A DNA stretch of 64,000 nt from Marinobacter daepoensis DSM 16072 (GCF_000421165.1 NZ_ATWI01000011.1:344637-408636), one strand, 5' to 3'; numbered from the stretch's first letter, positions 47,558 to 54,493 are shown. The notes: generated by a model not told the origin, from the letters alone. Numbers and translations are program-made.

Positions 47558-48010
47558 ATGATGTTTCTTCGCAGAAGCTTTATTTGCTTGTTGTACCTTC
47601 TAAGCACAGCCCCTTTAACTGCCCAGGCTCAAGCCATGTACAAGTGGGTGGACGAAAATGGGGTGACTCATTACTCGGACTCAAGGTCAGATGAGCGTGC
47701 CAAGCGAGTCATCCCTCCTGGTATGACGATTGTTCCAATGGGGAGTAATGTTGGCGCTCAGAGGGCGATAGAGCGTCTTGGCCAAGGGGAGCGGCGTAGT
47801 TCATCTTCGTCCAGTCGCGCCAGGGCGAATGCTCAGAAGAAGCAGGATCAAAAGCGCAAGGCCGCCGTTTGCAAGCGCTACAAGGATCGTATTGAATGGA
47901 TTGATAACCGCTTGCGTGCCGGAGGTTACTCTAACTCCCAGGGCAACCGTTGGAGAGCAGAAAGGCGAGAGGTCTCCAGTAAGCGGGCTTGGGAGTGCTT
48001 GCGGAAGTGA
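47558..48010 (+). CDS. Exported DUF4124-domain protein, phage cargo
   Basis: A 150-residue protein with a signal peptide (LYLLSTAPLTAQAQA), then the DUF4124 motif MYKWVDENGVTHYSDSR, a Ser/Arg/Lys-rich middle (about residues 85-105) and a C-terminal helical part with two Cys. DUF4124 proteins are common in gammaproteobacterial envelopes but have no settled function. AAAGGAGTGG precedes the ATG. It is not part of known inovirus structural modules, so it is cargo. A second copy lies at 60175-60627. Confidence 0.82.
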   Translation: MMFLRRSFICLLYLLSTAPLTAQAQAMYKWVDENGVTHYSDSRSDERAKRVIPPGMTIVPMGSNVGAQRAIERLGQGERRSSSSSSRARANAQKKQDQKRKAAVCKRYKDRIEWIDNRLRAGGYSNSQGNRWRAERREVSSKRAWECLRK

Positions 48011-48031
48011 TAACCTGATACGGAGGTTTTC

Positions 48032-48706
48032 ATGTGCGGCCGATTCAACGTATCCGACGACCCCTTAGTCCAGGGCCTCCTGGATGAACTCGGCATCCCG
48101 CTCCGGATAGAGCCCCGCGTTAACATCGCCCCCGGAGCCAAAGCCCAGATCGTCTACGAAACCCACCAGGGCCGCACCCTGCAGGACGCCATCTGGTCAC
48201 TGCTCATAGAACGCAAACCAGACGGCACCGGCTACCGCCCCTCGCCAAAGTACAGCACCTTCAACGCCCGATCGGGCAGCCTGGGCACCAGCCCACTCTG
48301 GAAAAAACGCTTTCACAGCCAGCGGGCCATCATACCGGCCAGCGGCTTCCATGAATGGACAGGTGAGAAAGGCCACAAGCAGTGCTACAACATCCACCCG
48401 GCCGAAAGCGCCATCGCTTTTGCCGGCCTGTATGAGCTGTGGGACTACCAGGAAGAAGTGGTACCGTCGTTCACCATCATCACCCTGCCACCACACCCCA
48501 GGTTCAGCCACATCCACCCGAAAAGCATACCGCTCATGCTCAACAGTGAAGACTTCGACATGTGGCTGGACCCAAGCCTGACCAACACAGACCCATTCCA
48601 GGACTTACTCAAAACCCGAATCCGGCAACCACTCTTGGTAGAGTCCATAAAATCACCCGCGACCCTAGAACAAACAGGCCAAGCGGAACGAATCGAGCCG
48701 GATTGA
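48032..48706 (+). CDS. SRAP/YedK-family abasic-site-binding protein, phage cargo
   Basis: A 224-residue SOS-response-associated peptidase family protein (YedK in E. coli, HMCES in animals). After Met removal the catalytic Cys2 (MCGRFN) forms a covalent link with abasic sites in single-stranded DNA. Other active-site residues are visible: Asn in FNARSGSL near residue 75, Glu in PASGFHEWTG near 107 and His in LPPHPRFSHIHP near 155. GGAGG precedes the ATG. Being on an ssDNA phage, it may shield abasic sites in the phage genome. Confidence 0.93.
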   Translation: MCGRFNVSDDPLVQGLLDELGIPLRIEPRVNIAPGAKAQIVYETHQGRTLQDAIWSLLIERKPDGTGYRPSPKYSTFNARSGSLGTSPLWKKRFHSQRAIIPASGFHEWTGEKGHKQCYNIHPAESAIAFAGLYELWDYQEEVVPSFTIITLPPHPRFSHIHPKSIPLMLNSEDFDMWLDPSLTNTDPFQDLLKTRIRQPLLVESIKSPATLEQTGQAERIEPD

Positions 48707-48722
48707 AATCGCGGATCGGAAG

Positions 48723-48911
48723 GTGAGAGCATTTACGACTGGATTGGGCGTTTCTCTTGCTATAGTTTTAAACTCTTCAAAGACTTGTATGGTATTTGCT
48801 TGCTTGCTTGCTTGCCTAGCAAGCTATCAAGTTGGGCGCCCTATCGCTCCGGCGTACAGCAACTTAGATAGAGTCTGCATCTATCCGGGAGGTGAAGTGC
48901 TCTTTTTGTGA
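48723..48911 (+). CDS. Doubtful small reading frame with TTGC repeats
   Basis: A 62-residue frame starting at GTG, with a hydrophobic stretch (MVFACLLACLASYQVG). It contains TTGC/CTTG units repeated about four times around 48795-48815, a sequence prone to slippage. There is no convincing ribosome-binding site and no family match, and it lies 16 bases after the SRAP gene. It may be a lysis-like or membrane peptide, or only a decayed gene. Confidence 0.3.
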   Translation: MRAFTTGLGVSLAIVLNSSKTCMVFACLLACLASYQVGRPIAPAYSNLDRVCIYPGGEVLFL

Positions 48912-49225
48912 TCTGCTTTTCAGGGTAGTACGTACTATTTAGAGGAAGTTTCGGTTATTAACCCTGTTAAAACAGTGAGTTATACTTTACTGTTTTGGTT
49001 GATTGCTCTCCGGTTGAGTCCGGTGATTGGAAAAGTGGGGTTTTAGGTTGAGTACATTTTGAGGTTTCTGTACAATGATTGGCCCAGTTTCGTAGTCATA
49101 GAAGCTTACATTTTGGTGCTATGGTCTAAAAATTGAGTGCAATTCGTTGACTTTCATAGTTACGAGTTCTATTGTTTGAAGAAAGAACGGATGCACTCGA
49201 TAGACACTAAAACGTGGAGATTGTT
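48912..49225. other. A/T-rich gap upstream of the repeat peptide
   Basis: A 314-base stretch with no credible gene. It contains a small inverted repeat (CCGG TTGAGT CCGG near 49013-49026) and several TA-rich blocks that could serve as promoter for the 26-residue peptide. An untranslated RNA ending at the terminator 49323-49350 is possible. Confidence 0.35.
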
Positions 49226-49306
49226 ATGAAAGTTACCGACAATAAGTTTGCGTTGTTAAAAGTTACAGATAACAAATGCACTCTAGATAAGGTGACTGAC
49301 AACTGA
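49226..49306 (+). CDS. 26-residue peptide with three KVTDN repeats
   Basis: A very short frame: M, KVTDNKFALL, KVTDNKCTLD, KVTDN, stop. Three copies of KVTDN are spaced ten residues apart, a clean internal repeat at protein level although the codons differ between copies (GTTACC, GTTACA, GTGACT). Different codons for the same residues argue for selection on the peptide. GTGGAG lies six bases upstream and a terminator follows 16 bases after the stop. Function unknown. A second copy lies at 61843-61923. Confidence 0.6.
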   Translation: MKVTDNKFALLKVTDNKCTLDKVTDN

Positions 49307-49322
49307 TCGGTGTCTTATGTAG

Positions 49323-49350
49323 AAAAAGGGAGGCTTTGCCTCCCTTTTTT
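49323..49350. terminator. Bidirectional terminator between the peptide and the 418-residue gene
   Basis: AAAAAGGGAGGC pairs with GCCTCCCTTTTT around a four-base loop TTTG, with T runs on both strands. It serves the peptide transcript (plus) and the repressor operon (minus). Confidence 0.9.
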
Positions 49351-49369
49351 ATTGCCTGAGTTTAATTTT

Positions 49370-50626
49370 TCAACCTTGAGTCTCGGCCTCGGCGCTTCCT
49401 TCATCGACCAATTCAAGTTGCTGTCCCTCGGGGCGTTGCCATTTACAGAAGAAAGTTATTCCTGGCATCAGCCATTTTGTTGTCCAAGCAGATAAGGTGT
49501 TAGTAGGGTGTTGGTGGATAGTCCAGTCTTCCGAGTGCCCAAATCTAATCAGCTCAAAACTCCAATTATCCGGAAGATTCATTGTTATTTTTGCGCCACA
49601 TGTAGGTTCATTTCTGCTACTTATAAAATAATCATCGTAAATGGTCGACGTTTCCTTTATCTCAATGTCTGTCCATGGTTTGTCGATTGTATGTTCCTTG
49701 TTGAGCCTTATTTCAAGAGTGCTTCCTTTGTGAGTAACTGATATTCCATCAGCTTCAGCTTTTAATTTAACGGTTTTTCCGTCTAGGTATAGGTGCTTTA
49801 AAGAATTAAAAACTTCTTCGTGGTCGACTGAAATTGAGAGTTGATACTTTGGGTTGTCTCCATCGAATGATAGCTCTGCAACCTTAACAATCGAAGAAAA
49901 CTTAACGTTGTGTTTAATGCACTTTGGTTCAGGCGTCGAGCTATCTTCTTCTTCGTTATTTTCATAGCCGGGTTCTAGGCAAATGGTGTGTATCTTATAG
50001 CTGCACACTTCGTGCCAAATAATGCTGTCCTTCCCATTCTCCATTACCGTAACGGTTTGATGATAGTCTGAGCGATGAGGTGTCTCTGGCTCAAGGAATG
50101 GTGAAAGCTTTTCTGAGACTGCTGAATATAAACCTAGCTCATGTGCGCAATGCGGACCATATGCTCTTTCATGGATAAGTTTCAGTTTTGACCTTATCTC
50201 ATCTCTTGGAGACGCTGATATTAAGTTGTCTAATAGTTTGGCGCTGAGCAGTCTTCGTGTATTGGTGCCGACTTCATTTAATTCTTCAGAAAGCCTGTCT
50301 ACATGTGTTGTGACGATTGGTGAAATTTTTGTATGGAAAAATTTCTCTATGCTTGCAGCTATAAAATAAACAATAATGGAGCTGAGTAATATGGTCCATC
50401 CTACCCATTTAGCCTCCCCCAGATAGCTTTCTATTAGCTCTGAAAGACTAGAATTTTTGTTTATTCCAAGATCATTTACAATAAAGTTATGTATTTCCGG
50501 GGCGTTACTTCCAAGAAGTATTAGAACAATTCCAAGTCCCAAAAAAGATAATATCTGAACATTTAATCTAAAATTCTCTAATATGTTTTTTTGGCTGCTC
50601 GTTTTTGTGTTCGGTTTATTTTTCAT
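49370..50626 (-). CDS. Two-segment membrane protein coupled to the repressor; candidate exclusion or defence gene
   Basis: A 418-residue protein with two N-terminal membrane segments (residues 25-44 and 73-93) and a cytoplasmic part of about 320 residues with a helical stretch then beta-rich sequence with several Cys and His. I recognise no family. Its ATG is two bases beyond the repressor stop, so it is made together with the repressor in lysogens. The gene is markedly more A/T-rich than the phage structural genes, a sign of separate origin. Genes in this position often block superinfection. Confidence 0.7.
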   Translation of the reverse strand: MKNKPNTKTSSQKNILENFRLNVQILSFLGLGIVLILLGSNAPEIHNFIVNDLGINKNSSLSELIESYLGEAKWVGWTILLSSIIVYFIAASIEKFFHTKISPIVTTHVDRLSEELNEVGTNTRRLLSAKLLDNLISASPRDEIRSKLKLIHERAYGPHCAHELGLYSAVSEKLSPFLEPETPHRSDYHQTVTVMENGKDSIIWHEVCSYKIHTICLEPGYENNEEEDSSTPEPKCIKHNVKFSSIVKVAELSFDGDNPKYQLSISVDHEEVFNSLKHLYLDGKTVKLKAEADGISVTHKGSTLEIRLNKEHTIDKPWTDIEIKETSTIYDDYFISSRNEPTCGAKITMNLPDNWSFELIRFGHSEDWTIHQHPTNTLSAWTTKWLMPGITFFCKWQRPEGQQLELVDEGSAEAETQG

Positions 50627-50627
50627 T

Positions 50628-51329
50628 TTATAAATCCTTACCTACCCAAACCACTTTCCCAATTACTTCAAGATTTTCTAGATTAGAACTTGAAATTTCT
50701 TGCGGTGGATATTCTTTGTTGTCACTAAGTAACTGTACGCCGTCATTCCACAACGTTTGAATTCTCTTAACGAGCAAGTGGTCTCCGTTCCGAATGACAT
50801 AAATATGTCCATCGCGAAGCTTTTTTTCACTGGTATTCACCATTACAGTTTCATTATCTGAAATCGTGGGCTCCATTGAGTCACCCTTGGCAAATACCAG
50901 CGCTAGGTCCTGCTCATGAAGTCCCCGGTATCGGAGCCACTTTCGTCTAAACGCCAATTCCCTAGTTGGTGATTCGTCCTCTGCGAGGGAGCCGTGACCA
51001 GCTGCAACCTGCACGTTGTAACCAGGTATCAGCGCAAATTCCTCATCTAGCTTTCTGAGTTTTTCGATGTCTTGGGTTAAAGCTTCCCCAGATCCTTTGG
51101 CGTCTTTGGTTCCCTCGCCGGTTAAAACCCAGTTAGCACTGAATCCCATTTCTACAAGCTTCAACAATACCGCTGCGTCGGGAACTCTGTTTCCGCGTTC
51201 GTAGTGACCAAGCGAATTTTTGTGAATGCCTAGTTCTTCCGCAAAGGCGCCTTGGCTTTTGCCGTTTCTGATTTCCGCAAGTCGTTGACCAATTGCTAAA
51301 GCAGCATCGTTCTGTGTGTCTTGTTGCAT
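50628..51329 (-). CDS. CI/LexA-like phage repressor with S24 protease domain
   Basis: A 233-residue repressor: helix-turn-helix at residues 12-65 (QRLAEIRNGKSQGAFAEELG, HKNSLGHYERGNRVPD) and a peptidase S24 domain at about 115-228. The catalytic Ser is in AKGDSMEPTI and the Lys in HLLVKRIQTL, so it should cleave itself when RecA is activated. This implies SOS induction of the phage. It faces left, divergent from the lytic genes; two operators lie between them. Confidence 0.93.
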   Translation of the reverse strand: MQQDTQNDAALAIGQRLAEIRNGKSQGAFAEELGIHKNSLGHYERGNRVPDAAVLLKLVEMGFSANWVLTGEGTKDAKGSGEALTQDIEKLRKLDEEFALIPGYNVQVAAGHGSLAEDESPTRELAFRRKWLRYRGLHEQDLALVFAKGDSMEPTISDNETVMVNTSEKKLRDGHIYVIRNGDHLLVKRIQTLWNDGVQLLSDNKEYPPQEISSSNLENLEVIGKVVWVGKDL

Positions 51330-51369
51330 TTTATGTTTCGCTTAGATCAAAAATAAACACAATAAGGTA

Positions 51370-51422
51370 TTGCAATGACACCCTAAAGTGTTATATTGGT
51401 CTCGTTGACACACGAAAGTGTT
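51370..51422. promoter_or_regulatory. Lytic promoter with two repressor operators
   Basis: Two matching sites with the pattern GACAC N6 GTGTT lie at 51377-51392 (GACACCCTAAAGTGTT) and 51407-51422 (GACACACGAAAGTGTT), 30 bases apart. The first sits between a plausible -35 TTGCAA (51370-51375) and -10 TATATT (51392-51397) with 16-base spacing. Bound repressor would thus shut off the rightward genes. The window ends inside the second unit's copy of the first operator. Confidence 0.75.
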
Positions 51423-51472
51423 CTGTTTCGGTGTCGTTTTGTGTGTAAATCAGTGTAGCAGAGTGCAAAACA

Positions 51473-51676
51473 GTGGACGAGCAAAAACAGATCATTCTGA
51501 TAGCCACACCGGTGATGAGCCAGGAGCGTTACGCCCAGCTCACCGGGCTCACGGAAGGGCAGGTAAGGGGCCAGATCGAAAAGGGCCACCTGCCGTCACT
51601 CAAGATTGGCCGCGTGCGGATGGTGAACATCGCCGCCCTGTCGCAGCGCGCACTGGAGCAGGAGGACTGGCAATGA
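51473..51676 (+). CDS. Excisionase-like helix-turn-helix protein
   Basis: A 67-residue protein with a winged-helix DNA-binding pattern of the excisionase/MerR type: MSQERYAQLTGLTEGQVRGQ, then IEKGHLPSLKIGRVRMVN. The proposed start is GTG 51473; ATG 51515 would give a shorter protein. It is the first gene right of the repressor, where Pf-type phages place an Xis that also controls the switch. Its stop overlaps the next start (ATGA). Confidence 0.75.
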   Translation: MDEQKQIILIATPVMSQERYAQLTGLTEGQVRGQIEKGHLPSLKIGRVRMVNIAALSQRALEQEDWQ

Positions 51677-51951
51677 CACCAGCCGTTCACAACCAGAAGC
51701 AAACCCACCTGCGTCAGCGCTTTCAGCAAGCCTGCGACGCCTGGAGCGTTGGCGACTATGAATTGGCCATCGACCGCGCCAGCCAGGTTTCCGAGATGAC
51801 CCGTCGTTATCGGAGCATTGACTCCGACCTGTTTTGGTACGGCATCCGCCTGAGCAATGTCTGGAGTGAATTCCTGCTGCAAGAAGACACCCGCGACTTC
51901 AACACCTGGGCGGTTGGTCAGGCCTGCAACGCACTGAGGGCTGCCGCATGA
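51673..51951 (+). CDS. Small helical early protein, 92 residues
   Basis: A soluble, mostly helical protein (HLRQRFQQACDAWSVGDYEL, AIDRASQVSEMTRRY) with no recognised family. It is linked by ATGA overlaps to both neighbours, so it belongs to a tightly coupled early block. Probably a phage-specific regulator or host-takeover factor, by position only. Confidence 0.65.
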   Translation: MTPAVHNQKQTHLRQRFQQACDAWSVGDYELAIDRASQVSEMTRRYRSIDSDLFWYGIRLSNVWSEFLLQEDTRDFNTWAVGQACNALRAAA

Positions 51952-52211
51952 CGTCCTCTATTCGCGAACTCAAAAAGCACCAGGTCCGCACCCTGTTTAA
52001 CGTGGCCGTGCAGCTGCTGGACAACGGCGACCGGGAAACCGCTTTCGACTGCCTGATCAAGATCCAGGGCATGACGGCCGCCTTTGAACAGCTGGATAAC
52101 GTGCTCTGTGCCTACGCCAAGCTGGCCGAATCCGCCTTCGTCACCTACGCACAGACCCGCGCCATCAGCCCGTTCATGCACACCGTCCGGATGGAGGCCA
52201 GCATCCAATGA
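51948..52211 (+). CDS. Small helical early protein, 87 residues
   Basis: A soluble helical protein (SIRELKKHQVRTLFNVAVQL, ETAFDCLIKIQGMTAAFEQL). Its repeat-like helices resemble those of the preceding gene product, so the two may be distant paralogues or partners. No family recognised. ATGA overlaps on both sides. Confidence 0.65.
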   Translation: MTSSIRELKKHQVRTLFNVAVQLLDNGDRETAFDCLIKIQGMTAAFEQLDNVLCAYAKLAESAFVTYAQTRAISPFMHTVRMEASIQ

Positions 52212-52555
52212 TCAAGACCCGATATCAGAAGCCAGGGCACGGCATGACCCTGTCACCGACCACCAAAGCAGCCAGTTTTGCCTTCCAGGGCCCGCGCCCG
52301 TCCTCTGCACTCACCCCAGCGACCCTGGAAGGCCTTTTATCCACCCTCCTGCAGAGGTTGAGCCACCTGCAGGAAGTACGCACCGACTACCCGTGCGACT
52401 ACATAGCCCGCTGCAAAGCAGGCTTTACCGACGCTCTGATTCAGGAGCTGGAAGCCAGCGGCTACCACAGCCCGGCGTTTGACCGCCTCATCCAACTGAG
52501 GGACGCGTGGGACTGCGGCCAACTGGACTTACCCAACGTCACGGAGACCCTTTGA
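52208..52555 (+). CDS. Early protein of unknown function, 115 residues
   Basis: Starts with a basic stretch (MIKTRYQKPGHGM) and continues as a helical domain (LEGLLSTLLQRLSHLQEVRT, DALIQELEASGYHSPAFDRL). No family recognised. Its stop overlaps the next start by one base. Confidence 0.6.
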   Translation: MIKTRYQKPGHGMTLSPTTKAASFAFQGPRPSSALTPATLEGLLSTLLQRLSHLQEVRTDYPCDYIARCKAGFTDALIQELEASGYHSPAFDRLIQLRDAWDCGQLDLPNVTETL

Positions 52556-52818
52556 TGAGCTACATACCGCCGAGAAAAGACCAGGTGGAAGACAAAGAGC
52601 GCCGTTTCTACGTCAGCGCCCCGTCCTCCATCTACCTGCAACTACAACAGGAAGCCATCCACCGAGGCACCGACCTGTGGACCTTGGGAGGCAACGTCCT
52701 ACGCAGTTGGTTAGAGGCCGGGTGCCCGAATTTTGGGCCTCAAGCCCCCCTTGAAGAGCCATCGAGTCCGCCCCCGTCATCGTCACCACTCGCGCACAAA
52801 AAGGGGGGCGCTCAGTGA
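52555..52818 (+). CDS. Small ribbon-helix-helix-like early protein, 87 residues
   Basis: Residues 15-55 (ERRFYVSAPSSIYLQLQQEA, IHRGTDLWTLGGNVLRSWL) look like a strand followed by two helices, as in ribbon-helix-helix proteins. A Pro/Ser-rich tail follows. It could bind phage DNA. The start overlaps the preceding stop. Confidence 0.55.
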   Translation: MSYIPPRKDQVEDKERRFYVSAPSSIYLQLQQEAIHRGTDLWTLGGNVLRSWLEAGCPNFGPQAPLEEPSSPPPSSSPLAHKKGGAQ

Positions 52819-52830
52819 GCGCTGCAAGGC

Positions 52831-52885
52831 TGGCGCGCAGCGCCAGGGCCCGTGGCCCCCTGGCCTTGTGGCGGTCACTGAGTGA
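52831..52885. other. Cluster of three hairpins, candidate ssDNA signal
   Basis: Three adjacent inverted repeats: TGGCGC GCA GCGCCA (52831-52845), CCAGGG N9 CCCTGG (52843-52863) and the palindrome TCACT G AGTGA (52875-52885). In a phage with a single-stranded genome such structures may serve complementary-strand initiation, packaging or attenuation. A frame 52815-53075 runs through it, but it is Arg/Ala-rich and unlike a real protein. Confidence 0.5.
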
Positions 52886-53067
52886 CCCACAGTGCGCCGA
52901 AAGAGTGGTGAGGGTGCCGGGGGAGGACGGCCGCCCCTTGATTCCGAGTCATGAGCACAGGAGGCAAGCGGAGCGCGGCAGGCGAGAGGGATCGTTACCC
53001 GTAAGGGTGGCCACCTTAGTGGCCAGGAGCTTTGCGAGTAGAGCCCGCCCCGAAGGGGTCGCAACCC

Positions 53068-53139
53068 ATGACTGAATACCTGATTGGCGTCGGGATAGGA
53101 CTTCTCGTTGTCCTGATCCTCAACGCTAGAAACGACTGA
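53068..53139 (+). CDS. 23-residue single-segment membrane peptide
   Basis: The product is MTEYLIGVGIGLLVVLILNA plus RND: one hydrophobic helix with a short charged tail. Filamentous phages encode very small inner-membrane capsid tip proteins (pVII/pIX type), and this peptide is of that kind. It lies just upstream of the ssDNA-binding protein gene. The ribosome-binding site is weak (GGGGTCGCAACCC), so expression is less certain. Confidence 0.55.
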   Translation: MTEYLIGVGIGLLVVLILNARND

Positions 53140-53215
53140 ATTAAACCCCCGGCCCAGCCGGACAACACAACCGAAAAAACAGCAACACCCAAACGAAACC
53201 AAGAGGACAGAAACC

Positions 53216-53515
53216 ATGGAAAACTACCTTCACCTGATGGTTATCGGCGCTACCCGCTACGACATCGACGGCAACAAAGGGGGCTCCTTGTGGGCCTATG
53301 CCCCTGCAGAAGCCGACGACGAAAACCGCGTAGGCAACGAAGTGATGAAAATCGCCTGCGACTACAAGCACATCGACCAACTGCGCAACCACGCCGACCG
53401 CCTGCCAGCCATGTTCACCGTGAAAGCCCAGATGAAAGCCGGCCAGGGCGGCAAGATCACGTTCAAAGCCCTGGAACTGAAACCCCAGGACCAAACCAAG
53501 AAACCGACCGCGTAA
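53216..53515 (+). CDS. Candidate single-stranded DNA-binding protein (pV-like)
   Basis: A 99-residue protein with alternating strands at the start (YLHLMVIGATRYDIDGNKGG) and Lys/aromatic residues along a beta-rich fold (MFTVKAQMKAGQGGKITFKA). Size and location before the coat genes match the ssDNA-binding proteins of Pf-like phages, which coat the genome before assembly. AAGAGGACAG precedes the ATG. Sequence identity to a named family is not certain from reading alone. Confidence 0.65.
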   Translation: MENYLHLMVIGATRYDIDGNKGGSLWAYAPAEADDENRVGNEVMKIACDYKHIDQLRNHADRLPAMFTVKAQMKAGQGGKITFKALELKPQDQTKKPTA

Positions 53516-53529
53516 AGGAGTAGGGCACC

Positions 53530-53682
53530 GTGTATTCCGTGTTTGACCGGTCCGTTCTTATCGCCCTGTTCATGGTGTTGAGCTTCCTTTTGGGAGCGCT
53601 CTACATCACTCACGACCTTGAGGAGGACGTCGTCAAATACCTGGAACAGCACGGCTGCCCGGCTCAGGTTGTTGAGGAGTAA
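53530..53682 (+). CDS. 50-residue single-segment membrane protein
   Basis: Starts at GTG with AAGGAG upstream. One hydrophobic helix (VLIALFMVLSFLLGALYI) is followed by an acidic, likely periplasmic or cytoplasmic tail (HDLEEDVVKYLEQHG). It lies 14 bases after the previous gene and five before the next. Candidate minor coat or assembly protein. Confidence 0.6.
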   Translation: MYSVFDRSVLIALFMVLSFLLGALYITHDLEEDVVKYLEQHGCPAQVVEE

Positions 53683-53687
53683 AAAGC

Positions 53688-53927
53688 ATGGCTGCCAAGA
53701 CCATCCACACCGAACTGGGAAAAGAACGGCGCTGCAGCAAATGCGGTGATTACTGGCCGGAAGACAGCGAGTTCTTTTACAGCAGCCGTGGCGTGCTCCA
53801 GCAGCCCTGCAAAGCCTGTTACGCCGAACTGCCTTCCAGGAAGGAGAGGAAGGCCAACCAGGTGAAAGCCCAAAAGCTCCACATACCGGTGCCATGCGCT
53901 GGGAACATCAGCTTGAGGGCTCATTAA
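53688..53927 (+). CDS. Small zinc-ribbon-like protein, 79 residues
   Basis: Two CXXC pairs (RRCSKCGDYW and QPCKACYAEL) spaced about 20 residues apart suggest a zinc ribbon; the rest is basic. The pattern resembles small HNH-related or zinc-finger phage proteins, but no catalytic His-Asn motif is present. Role unknown, possibly nucleic-acid binding. Confidence 0.65.
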   Translation: MAAKTIHTELGKERRCSKCGDYWPEDSEFFYSSRGVLQQPCKACYAELPSRKERKANQVKAQKLHIPVPCAGNISLRAH

Positions 53928-53929
53928 CG

Positions 53930-54148
53930 ATGGAAATTCTGACCTGCGACGGATTGATCAGCCAAAGCGGCGGCACCCCCCAGTGCAGTGGCTCATGGCA
54001 AGTCGTCCAGGTCGCCGAGTTCGCCACCCAATACCGGGAGGCGTTCACCATGTCACGTGAGGAGTTCAGCGACCTGTCTGGGACCTTCGTGATGTGGTTT
54101 GTGGTGGCGTTTGGGGTTCGCCTCATCCGCCGCATGTTTAATACCTGA
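53930..54148 (+). CDS. Small membrane protein before the coat gene, 72 residues
   Basis: A polar N-terminal half with two Cys (LTCDGLISQSGGTPQCSGSW) and a C-terminal membrane helix (FVMWFVVAFGVRLI) with a basic end. It lies two bases after the previous gene and 24 bases before the coat protein, so it is part of the structural operon. Likely a minor virion or assembly protein. Confidence 0.6.
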   Translation: MEILTCDGLISQSGGTPQCSGSWQVVQVAEFATQYREAFTMSREEFSDLSGTFVMWFVVAFGVRLIRRMFNT

Positions 54149-54172
54149 ACTCAATCCAGAGAGGAAACCACC

Positions 54173-54442
54173 ATGTCCCGCATCATCGACATGCAGAAAG
54201 AACCGGACGGCAAAGCCTGGGCAATGGCCCGTAGCCGTTTTGGCCGCACCGCCGCCAAAGTGGGAACAGCCATCGTGGCGACTGGCGCAACCCTCACCGC
54301 ACAGGCGTCGATCCTGCCCACGGATTTTCAGACCGATATGGACGCCGTGGGTGCTGATATCACCCTGGTAGGCGGTGCCCTGATCGGCCTGGCCGTTATC
54401 GCAGTGGGCATTAAATGGGTAAAGGCCACCTTCTTCGGTTAA
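54173..54442 (+). CDS. Major coat protein (pVIII/CoaB-like)
   Basis: An 89-residue precursor: a long basic signal region, a hydrophobic core (VGTAIVATGATLTAQA) with cleavage expected after AQA, then a 44-residue mature part. The mature part is acidic at the start (TDFQTDMDAVGAD), has a membrane helix (ITLVGGALIGLAVIAVGI) and a basic end (KWVKATFFG). This is the classic inovirus coat layout. GAGAGGAAACC precedes the ATG and a strong terminator follows, as expected for the most abundant virion protein. Confidence 0.93.
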   Translation: MSRIIDMQKEPDGKAWAMARSRFGRTAAKVGTAIVATGATLTAQASILPTDFQTDMDAVGADITLVGGALIGLAVIAVGIKWVKATFFG

Positions 54443-54466
54443 TCCGAAGCGGGCAACCACACCCAG

Positions 54467-54493
54467 AAGGGCGGGCCACGGCCCGCCTTTTTT
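54467..54493 (+). terminator. Terminator after the major coat gene
   Basis: GGCGGGC pairs with GCCCGCC around a four-base loop and is followed by six T. It would limit readthrough into the pIII-like gene, giving much more coat protein than minor proteins. Confidence 0.9.

Larger units (their letters stand above)
47290..51383. repeat. Direct repeat of 59907-64000 (period 12,617 bp)
   Basis: Every gene, terminator and spacer from 47290 to 51383 recurs 12,617 bases later up to the last base of the window, and all encoded proteins compared are identical. I saw no mismatch by eye, though not every base was checked. It is the start of a second phage unit. Confidence 0.93.

Noticed and set aside
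49226..49306. A CRISPR-like or minisatellite repeat.
   Set aside because: The repeat is at protein level with differing codons and only three short units; there are no spacers and no cas genes.
52815..53075. An 86-codon frame after the early phage genes.
   Set aside because: The product is Arg/Ala-rich with no fold signal, starts at GTG, and the DNA is dominated by hairpins, so a structural role is more likely.
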